Position numbers and translations under genes: made by a program. The notes beneath the pieces were generated by a model. It did no database searches. It was not told where the DNA came from and saw only the letters and a list, made by a program, of their open reading frames with translations. A DNA stretch of 64,000 nucleotides, taken from positions 1,240,001-1,304,000 of the forward strand of contig NZ_KQ089822.1 in NCBI RefSeq assembly GCF_001037495.1, given 5' to 3'. Source of the stretch: Citrobacter sp. MGH106. GTDB lineage: Bacteria; Pseudomonadota; Gammaproteobacteria; Enterobacterales; Enterobacteriaceae. Below, in pieces: positions 57,796-64,000 of the stretch (position 1 is its first letter; each line of letters begins with the position of its first letter).

Positions 57796-58935
57796 ATGTC
57801 GTGGATAAGAAAAAACGCGCTTTGGTGCGTATTCGGCGGAGCAGTAGCAATGTCTTTCGTCATTTGGGGAACGTGGCAGGGCGTACATTACACCAGCACC
57901 ACTGAGTTTTGTTTATCGTGCCACGCGATGGGTACTGCAGGGGAGGAATATAAAACCAGCGTGCATTTTCGAAATGCCTCTGGCGTTCGCGCGGAATGTA
58001 AGGATTGCCACATTCCACCGGGTATTGTTCCAACCCTGATACGTAAGACGGAAGCGTTAAACGATCTATACCACACCATTATCTCTCCTTCGATCGATAC
58101 GCCTGAGAAATTCAATCTAAAGCGTGCGGAACTGGCGCAACGGGAATGGGCGCGCATGAGCGCTAACAATTCCGCGGCCTGTAAATCGTGTCATAGCTAT
58201 GAGGCGATGGATCACGCTAAACAGTCTGCTAATGCGGTGGCACAAATGACGGCGGCTGCGGCAAAGAACAGTAACTGCATTGACTGCCACAAAGGCATTG
58301 CACATCACAAACCCGATATGAGCAGCGGTTTTCGCGATCGTTACAAGCAATTGCAGAGTCAGGGTGAACAATTACCCACGGCGACGACGCTGTATTCGTT
58401 AGGTGAAAAATCACTGGCTGCCACAGCAGAGAGTGCTGCAGGTAAAGCCATGCTGTACCCGGCAACGGAAGTGCGTGTGCTGAAAAGAGAGGGGAAAAAC
58501 GTTCATATAGAACTGACCGGCTGGCGGGAAAGCAAAGGACGTGGTCGGGTGATAACTCAGTATATGGGCAAACGCGCTTTCGCTGCCGTATTAGATGCTT
58601 CGCTGATGAATAATGTGAAGATTCAGCAAACTCAGGTTGATCCTGAGTCACATCAGGAATGGCAACTGGTGAGCGTGATTGCCTGGAGTTCTGCGGATGG
58701 TTTTACCGACAATGTTGACTCCATCTGGCAATACGCCGATCAGATGTTGCAGTCCACCTGTAGCGCCTGTCATAGCACACCGCCAACGAGTCGTTATACC
58801 GCTAATGGCTGGATCGCCGGCTTGAAATCCATGTCCACCTACTACCGGCTTAATCCGGTGGAAGATCGCACGCTGTTGAAATATCTCCAGACTCACGCCA
58901 GCGATGTACCTGAATCTAACAATACAAAAGGATAA
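57796..58935 (+). CDS. torC: TorC-like pentahaem cytochrome c
   Basis: A 379-residue protein. The start is the ATG at 57796 with GGAGG five bases upstream; the in-frame ATG at 57784 has no ribosome site. One N-terminal anchor (about residues 8-30) precedes a NapC-like tetrahaem domain with CLSCH (39-43), CKDCH (68-72), CKSCH (129-133) and CIDCH (161-165). A C-terminal domain carries the fifth haem, CSACH (322-326). It oxidises menaquinol and reduces the terminal TorA enzyme. It is closer to TorC than to TorY (LLYPATEVRVLKREG-type region). Confidence 0.9.
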   Translation: MSWIRKNALWCVFGGAVAMSFVIWGTWQGVHYTSTTEFCLSCHAMGTAGEEYKTSVHFRNASGVRAECKDCHIPPGIVPTLIRKTEALNDLYHTIISPSIDTPEKFNLKRAELAQREWARMSANNSAACKSCHSYEAMDHAKQSANAVAQMTAAAAKNSNCIDCHKGIAHHKPDMSSGFRDRYKQLQSQGEQLPTATTLYSLGEKSLAATAESAAGKAMLYPATEVRVLKREGKNVHIELTGWRESKGRGRVITQYMGKRAFAAVLDASLMNNVKIQQTQVDPESHQEWQLVSVIAWSSADGFTDNVDSIWQYADQMLQSTCSACHSTPPTSRYTANGWIAGLKSMSTYYRLNPVEDRTLLKYLQTHASDVPESNNTKG

Positions 58936-58938
58936 TTT

Positions 58939-61437
58939 ATGGATATTCATGATTTTAACCCGTCACGTCGACGGTTTTTGACCGGAATGTTAGCCGTTGG
59001 CGCCGTCAGCGCATTAGGGCCGAATCCCCTGATCTCAAAGGTCTGGGCTGCAGGTGAAAATCCTGAGCAATGGATCCAGTCTGGTTCGCACTTTGGCGCT
59101 TTTGAAGCCAAAGTCGTGAACGGTGAATGGATAGATACCCGTCCATTCAAACATGATAAATATCCCTGCGATATGCTCAATGCCGTTCGGGAAGTGGTCT
59201 ATAACCCATCGCGCGTGCGCTATCCGATGGTGCGGTTGGACTGGTTACGCAAGCGTGAAAAGTCAGATCGCAACCAACGTGGCGATAACCGTTTTGTCCG
59301 TGTGAGCTGGGATCAGGCGTTGGATCTGTTCTATGAGGAGCTGGAGCGGGTACAAAAGATCTCTGGTTCTTCTGGCGTATTTACCGGACTGGCGGACTGG
59401 CAAATGGTTGGAAAATACCATAAGGCCGGCGGCGCGATGGACCGGGGACTTGGCTTGCATGGAAGCTATGTCACTACCGTTGGCGACTATTCAGCTGCAG
59501 CGGCGCAGGTGATTTTGCCTCACGTGATTGGCTCGCTTGAAGTCTATGAACAGCAAACTTCGCTCCCGTTGGTTATCGAAAATACCAATACAATCGTGCT
59601 ATGGGGTTGCGATCCTATCAAGAACTTACAGATCGAATTCCTCGTTCCCGATCACGACGCATTTGGGTACTGGCAGCAGATTAAAGAGGCCGTCGCGCAG
59701 GGTAAAATGCGGGTTATCAGCGTTGATCCCGTACGCAGCAAATCGCAAAACTATCTTGGCTGTGAACAACTGGCGATAAGACCGCAAACTGATGTTGCTT
59801 TGCTACTGGCGCTCGCACATACCTTGTACGAAGAAAAATTATACGACGCCGCGTTTATCAGCGATTACACCGTTGGGTTCGAGCAGTTTTTGCCGTACCT
59901 GACGGGAGAGAGCGACAAACAGCCGAAAAGCGCTGAGTGGGCGGCGGAAATTTGCGGCCTGACTGCGGAGCAAATTCGCGATTTTGCCCGTTTGCTGGTG
60001 AAGGGGCGCACACAATTTATGGGTGGATGGTGCGTGCAGCGTATGCACCATGGCGAACAATATCCCTGGATGCTGGTGGTGCTGGCCAGCATGGTCGGAC
60101 AAATTGGGCTGCCTGGTGGCGGTGTGGGCTTTGGCTGGCATTACAACGGTGGCGGTACAGTCACCTCTGCGGGCCCCGTACTGAGTGGCCTCGGCAGTAT
60201 CAACAACCCGCCTGCTGCGAAATACAAAGCGGACTTTCGCGGCGCTTCGGAGCATATTCCTACCTCACGAATGATCGATTGTCTGCTGGAGCCGGGCAAG
60301 AAGATCGCTTTCAATGGTGAAACATTAACTTTTCCTGACATCAAAATGGCGATTTTCAGCGCGGCCAATCCGTTCCATGCCCAGCAGGATCGCAACCGGA
60401 TGATCGATGCCTGGAAGAAGCTGGAAACCGTGGTAGTTCTCGATCATCAGTGGACGGCATCTTGTCGTTTTGCAGATATCGTCCTGCCCGTGACAACGCG
60501 CTTTGAGCGTAACGACATTGAGCAGTTTGGTACACATTCGAATAAAGGGCTGATGGCCGTCCGCCAGGTTGTCAAACCCCAGTTTGAAGCGCGACACGAC
60601 TTTGATGTCTTTGCCGGTCTGTGCAAACGCTTTGGTCAGGAAGAGACATATCGCGAAAAGCGCGATGAAATGCAGTGGATAAAATCCATTTATGAAGAGG
60701 GCGTGAAAACCGGGTCATCACTTGGCGTCAGTATGCCGGACTTTGAAACCTTCTGGCAGGGCGAAGGATACATTGAATATCCTGTCGGGAAGCCGTGGGT
60801 GCGACATGGAGAATTTCGCGAACAGCCGGATATCAATCCGTTAGGAACGCCTTCCGGTCTGATTGAAATCTACAGTAAAACCATCGCTGGTTTCCAGTAT
60901 CAGGATTGTCCTGGACATCCGGTGTGGATGGAGCCATTTGAGCGCAGCCATTCTGGTAAGAAAGATAAATATCCGCTGCATTTGCAATCCTGCCACCCGG
61001 ATAAACGCCTTCATTCCCAGCTCTGTTCCAGCGATGCGTTTCGTAATACCTATGCGGTTGCTGGAAGAGAGCCGTTGTACATGAGCGAGGCGGATGCCCG
61101 TGCGCGTGGCTTAAAAGCCGGGGATATTGCGCGCGTATTTAATGCCCGTGGTCAGGTGCTGGCGGGCGTGGTAATCAGCCCTGACTACGCGCCTGGCGTT
61201 ATCCGAATTCATGAGGGAGCGTGGTATTCGCCGCAAGAAGGTGGGAAATCGGGCACGTTATGCACCTATGGCGATCCGAATGTGCTGAGTGCGGATGTCG
61301 GTACATCGCAACTGGCGCAGGGACCTTCAGCGCATACGGTACTGGTCGAGGTGGAACGATACCAGGGGAGTGCCCCACAGGTCACGGGTTTCGGTGGTCC
61401 GGAGGTCGTGAAAGAGGAGAAGGTTAGTGCAGCATAA
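58939..61437 (+). CDS. torA: TorA-like periplasmic TMAO/S-oxide reductase
   Basis: An 832-residue molybdoenzyme of the DMSO reductase family with a twin-arginine signal (SRRRFLTG, ending KVWAA). The active-site serine is S185 in VGDYSAAAAQVILP. Blocks QRGDNRFVRVSWDQALDLFYEELERVQK and GTPSGLIEIYSKTIAG are closer to E. coli TorA than to TorZ or BisC. It lacks an iron-sulfur motif, as the family does. Substrate is probably trimethylamine N-oxide, but other N- or S-oxides are possible. It overlaps torD by 11 bases. Confidence 0.88.
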   Translation: MDIHDFNPSRRRFLTGMLAVGAVSALGPNPLISKVWAAGENPEQWIQSGSHFGAFEAKVVNGEWIDTRPFKHDKYPCDMLNAVREVVYNPSRVRYPMVRLDWLRKREKSDRNQRGDNRFVRVSWDQALDLFYEELERVQKISGSSGVFTGLADWQMVGKYHKAGGAMDRGLGLHGSYVTTVGDYSAAAAQVILPHVIGSLEVYEQQTSLPLVIENTNTIVLWGCDPIKNLQIEFLVPDHDAFGYWQQIKEAVAQGKMRVISVDPVRSKSQNYLGCEQLAIRPQTDVALLLALAHTLYEEKLYDAAFISDYTVGFEQFLPYLTGESDKQPKSAEWAAEICGLTAEQIRDFARLLVKGRTQFMGGWCVQRMHHGEQYPWMLVVLASMVGQIGLPGGGVGFGWHYNGGGTVTSAGPVLSGLGSINNPPAAKYKADFRGASEHIPTSRMIDCLLEPGKKIAFNGETLTFPDIKMAIFSAANPFHAQQDRNRMIDAWKKLETVVVLDHQWTASCRFADIVLPVTTRFERNDIEQFGTHSNKGLMAVRQVVKPQFEARHDFDVFAGLCKRFGQEETYREKRDEMQWIKSIYEEGVKTGSSLGVSMPDFETFWQGEGYIEYPVGKPWVRHGEFREQPDINPLGTPSGLIEIYSKTIAGFQYQDCPGHPVWMEPFERSHSGKKDKYPLHLQSCHPDKRLHSQLCSSDAFRNTYAVAGREPLYMSEADARARGLKAGDIARVFNARGQVLAGVVISPDYAPGVIRIHEGAWYSPQEGGKSGTLCTYGDPNVLSADVGTSQLAQGPSAHTVLVEVERYQGSAPQVTGFGGPEVVKEEKVSAA

Positions 61438-62059
61438 TCACATTTATCAGCAGCGTGCAGCGGTATACCAGTGGTTTTCGCAACTGCTGTTCCGTGAGCT
61501 GAACGAGGAGCAACTCACCAGTCTGGAAAGTGGGGAAAACCGAAAGTGGCTGGCGTCGCTAACGGCGATCCCTGGGTTGTCTTTTGATATCAAAAATCTG
61601 GAACGCAGCCTTGCCCGGGTGCTGCGCCGTGAAGACCGACAACTGGAGCTGGCGGCGGATTTTGCCTCGTTGTTTTTGCTGGCGCCTCCCGGCGGTGTTT
61701 CTCCCTATGCGGGACATTATCCACATACGACGGCGGCCGAAGAACGCAGGGAAATGAATGTGCTGTTAGTTGAGTATGGGCTGACACCGCATGAAAATGA
61801 GACTGCCGACCATATTGCTGTACAGTTGTCATTGATGGCGAGAATGGTTGCCAATAAAGAGAAGCTGTCCGCGCAATATTACTTTTTGCATCATCACATC
61901 ATGTGCTGGGCACCGCTGTTACGGGAAAGCTGCTTGCACCGGGACGAAGAGGGATTTTATCCTCAGGCGGTTAATGTCATAACGCATTTTATGCGTGAAG
62001 ATGAGTTGTATCTGGAATCTCTTTTGATGGACGATTTTTACCTCAGCAGCCAGAGCTGA
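61427..62059 (+). CDS. torD: TorD-family chaperone for the TorA-like reductase
   Basis: A 210-residue, all-helical cytoplasmic chaperone from a GTG start. Conserved features are YQWFSQLLFRELNEEQL, LELAADFASLFLLAPPGGVSPYAGHY and the E-x-A-DHIAVQL block. It binds the Tat signal and core of the reductase and assists cofactor insertion. Third gene of the tor operon. Confidence 0.88.
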   Translation: MQHNHIYQQRAAVYQWFSQLLFRELNEEQLTSLESGENRKWLASLTAIPGLSFDIKNLERSLARVLRREDRQLELAADFASLFLLAPPGGVSPYAGHYPHTTAAEERREMNVLLVEYGLTPHENETADHIAVQLSLMARMVANKEKLSAQYYFLHHHIMCWAPLLRESCLHRDEEGFYPQAVNVITHFMREDELYLESLLMDDFYLSSQS

Positions 62060-62066
62060 AAATAAC

Positions 62067-62093
62067 AAAGGGACAGCAGATGCTGTCCCTTTT
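62067..62093. terminator. Terminator between torD and yeiP
   Basis: AAAGGGACAGCA and TGCTGTCCCTTT form a 12-bp stem with a tight turn, followed by TTAG on the plus strand. It separates the convergent torD and yeiP genes. Confidence 0.88.
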
Positions 62094-62114
62094 AGCTTGT
62101 GTCGCTGCGAAAAG

Positions 62115-62687
62115 TTAGTCTGCACGGCCCATATAGCGGCGTTCTTCAATGTGAATACGGATTTTTTCACCCGCACTCAGATATTCAGGAACCAGGATCA
62201 CCAGACCAGTGCTCAGAGTGGCGGGTTTGTTACGCGCACTTGCTGAAGCGCCTTTGATGCCCGGTGCCGTTTCAACGATCTCCAGATCTACGGTCTGTGG
62301 CAGTTCAAGCGCCAGCAGTTGGCCGTCCCAGGTCAGAACCTGCATGTCCGGCATCCCGCCTTCCGGAATGAACAGCAGCTCTTCTTCAATCTGGTCTTTG
62401 GTGAAGGTATACGGGGTATAGTCTTCTTTATCCATAAAGACATATTCGTTGCCATCAACGTAGGAAAAATCAACGCCACGGCGGCTCAGCGTAACGGTAT
62501 CTACGATATCGTCGCCTTTGAAGCGCTCTTCAACTTTCAGACCTGTACGGACATCAGAAAAACGCATTTTGTACAGCGTAGCTGCACCGCGTGCGGTTGG
62601 TGATTGAATATCAATATCTTTTACAATCAGCAGTTTGCCGTTGTAGTTCAGTACCATACCTTTTTTAATTTCGTTCGCTCTTGGCAT
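62115..62687 (-). CDS. yeiP: YeiP (EfpL), elongation factor P-like protein
   Basis: A 190-residue, three-domain OB/SH3-like factor nearly identical to E. coli YeiP. The loop at SPTARGAA carries arginine instead of the modified lysine of EF-P. It binds ribosomes stalled at polyproline and related motifs. Complete. Confidence 0.96.
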   Translation of the reverse strand: MPRANEIKKGMVLNYNGKLLIVKDIDIQSPTARGAATLYKMRFSDVRTGLKVEERFKGDDIVDTVTLSRRGVDFSYVDGNEYVFMDKEDYTPYTFTKDQIEEELLFIPEGGMPDMQVLTWDGQLLALELPQTVDLEIVETAPGIKGASASARNKPATLSTGLVILVPEYLSAGEKIRIHIEERRYMGRAD

Positions 62688-62968
62688 CGAAAAAATCCTG
62701 TAGTGGGGAGTGTCTAAAATATCGCGTCAAACTACTCGCGCCGGGCCATTCAGGCAAGCGGAATTGTCACTTTTGCTGGTGCAAAAAAGGGGATACACAC
62801 ATCATCCTTGACGTTGCCTCTTTGTTGGCTGCGCTTATAACTCCAGGGGCGTGTTACGTGTACGCTTCCGGGACTCATTCACTTGCTGCCCCGATGCTTA
62901 TTGAGTGATTGTGTGTATACTGTTCACTACCTGCACCATCCGATGGTTTACGTTAAAGAGAATACTGT
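62688..62968. other. yeiP-yeiW divergent spacer
   Basis: A 281-bp spacer holding the divergent yeiP and yeiW promoters. I see no small gene, repeat or clear operator in it. Confidence 0.5.
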
Positions 62969-63223
62969 ATGGAATGCCGTCCGGATTGTGGTGCATGTTG
63001 CACTGCGCCTTCTATCTCCAGCCCTATCCCTGGCATGCCTGATGGCAAGCCTGCCAATACACCGTGCGTTCAGCTTGATGAATCACTGCGCTGTAAACTC
63101 TTTGGTTCTGAGTTGCGCCCAAAAGTGTGTGCAGGTTTGCAGCCCTGCGCGGAAATGTGCGGGCAAACAACGCACCAGGCAATGCTGTATCTTATTGAAC
63201 TTGAAGCGCTGACCGCACCCTAG
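62969..63223 (+). CDS. yeiW: YeiW, YkgJ-type cysteine cluster protein (UPF0153)
   Basis: An 84-residue protein with the Cys cluster CRPDCGACC at residues 3-11 and further cysteines at CVQLD, RCKLF, KVCAG, PCAEMC, fitting a zinc or iron-sulfur binding protein. Function is unknown. The downstream gene setB is convergent with a 19-bp gap. Confidence 0.93.
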   Translation: MECRPDCGACCTAPSISSPIPGMPDGKPANTPCVQLDESLRCKLFGSELRPKVCAGLQPCAEMCGQTTHQAMLYLIELEALTAP

Positions 63224-63243
63224 AGCCAGTCCCATCAGGCTCT
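63222..63243. terminator. Short hairpin shared by the yeiW and setB ends
   Basis: AGAGCC, 10-base loop, GGCTCT overlaps both stop codons. Its sequence AGAGCCAGTCCCATCAGGC resembles the end of the repeat at 53091-53108, so it may be a remnant of the same family. Confidence 0.5.
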
Positions 63244-64000
63244 TAAACGTCTTTGATGCGCGCGAGGCAAAAAACGGTGGCGATAATCATCACCAGCGCG
63301 AACCAGAACACGGCATGATAATTCCAGATTTCAGCGGCAATGCCCGCCAGCGAACCTGCAATAATCCACCCCACGCGGATGGTGTTCGTATACAGGGTGG
63401 TAGCTGAACCAGCCTGTCCCGGCATTAAATCCTGAAAATAGAGCATCCCAATTCCGCCGAGAATGCCGATGTAAATCGCGTTCAATAGTTGCAAACCGAG
63501 CAAAATAACCGGTGAGTGTGCCAGCAGCATACCGGCATAAAATAAAAAACCGGCGACTACAGCAATCCTCATTAACAGGCGTTTGCCCAGCCGTTTAGCA
63601 AAGTATCCGGCGATCAGCATTGTCGGTATTTCCAGCCCGGCGGCGGTACCCATCATGATGCCTGCGAGTTTTTCCGGCAGGTGCAGTTCGTTGATGATGA
63701 ACAGCGGCATATTAATAATATAGAGGCTGTTGGTGCCCCACATTAATGTGCAGATTGCAAAAAGCAGAAGCGTATCACGACGATTACGCCTTGGAGCCTC
63801 GACTACGCCGGTTGCCAGTGGGACGTTTTTGTTCATGGACGGTAAGAACAGCCAGACCATGACGCCGCAGATAATAAATGCGACCGCAGCGCTGAGATAC
63901 ATCACCGTAAAGCTGAACCCCATCGCCAGTGCGTAGGCCAGAGGGGGACCGATCACCCATGCCAGTGAAACCTGTGCGCGTAAAATTGAGCTGAACATCA
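63243..64000 (-). CDS. setB: SetB, MFS sugar efflux transporter (N-terminus cut by window end)
   Basis: At least 252 C-terminal residues of a major facilitator. The frame is open through the window edge. The apparent Met at 63998 is internal, since the full family protein is about 390 residues. Blocks LRAQVSLAWVIGPPLAYALA and LIIGYFAKRLGKRLLMR-like text match SetA/SetB, exporters of glucosides and lactose. The visible part holds about seven membrane helices. Confidence 0.9.
   Translation of the reverse strand, partial: MFSSILRAQVSLAWVIGPPLAYALAMGFSFTVMYLSAAVAFIICGVMVWLFLPSMNKNVPLATGVVEAPRRNRRDTLLLFAICTLMWGTNSLYIINMPLFIINELHLPEKLAGIMMGTAAGLEIPTMLIAGYFAKRLGKRLLMRIAVVAGFLFYAGMLLAHSPVILLGLQLLNAIYIGILGGIGMLYFQDLMPGQAGSATTLYTNTIRVGWIIAGSLAGIAAEIWNYHAVFWFALVMIIATVFCLARIKDV

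Overview
The window looks like a chromosomal segment of an enterobacterium very close to Escherichia and Salmonella. Citrobacter is my best guess, from near full-length similarity of the core genes to E. coli with differing accessory blocks; the genus is an inference. The backbone follows the E. coli 48-49 min region, inverted relative to the usual K-12 map.

Bases 1-14,900 carry the end of mqo, the periplasmic protease inhibitor eco, and a 15-gene electron-transport unit. This unit has the periplasmic nitrate reductase genes napFDAGHBC followed directly by the cytochrome c maturation genes ccmABCDEFGH. The regulator gene narP is convergent to it. The nap promoter shows an FNR-like site and a perfect 7-2-7 NarL/NarP site. 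NapB and NapC are c-type cytochromes, and the Ccm system attaches their haem.

Bases about 14,950-34,550 are an accessory island between narP and a tRNA-Pro(GGG) gene. As I recall, the same chromosomal slot holds yejO in E. coli and SPI-12 in Salmonella. The island has three parts: a divergent Rob-like AraC regulator; an MR/P-like chaperone-usher fimbrial operon (major pilin, PapH/MrpB-like pilin, usher, chaperone, four minor pilins, MrpH-like tip adhesin); and a tightly overlapping glycan operon. The glycan operon encodes a PglL-like O-oligosaccharyltransferase/ligase, a cupin, a nucleotidyltransferase, two glycosyltransferases (one WavE-type), a Wzm/Wzt ABC exporter, a GDPD-like protein, a HAD phosphatase and two orphan proteins. 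A Crp-like regulator follows. The usher is split by a -1 frameshift in an A7 run. The most interesting hypothesis is that the OTase-like protein glycosylates the fimbriae, or anchors the exported glycan to another surface acceptor.

Bases 34,550-53,000 return to conserved backbone: proL, yejM, yejL, yejK, rplY, radD, rsuA, bcr, yejG, the yejABEF peptide ABC transporter, the c-di-GMP phosphodiesterase pdeN, mepS, lpxT and yeiR.

Bases 53,000-64,000 hold a 145-bp repeat with perfect 18-bp terminal inverted repeats, then yeiQ divergent from uxuA (hexuronate catabolism, with UxuR/ExuR-like operators). A second accessory block follows: a MocR-type regulator divergent from a torCAD-like TMAO/S-oxide respiratory operon that lacks torRST. 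The window ends with yeiP, yeiW and the truncated sugar-efflux gene setB. I see no insertion sequence, integrase, CRISPR array or rRNA.
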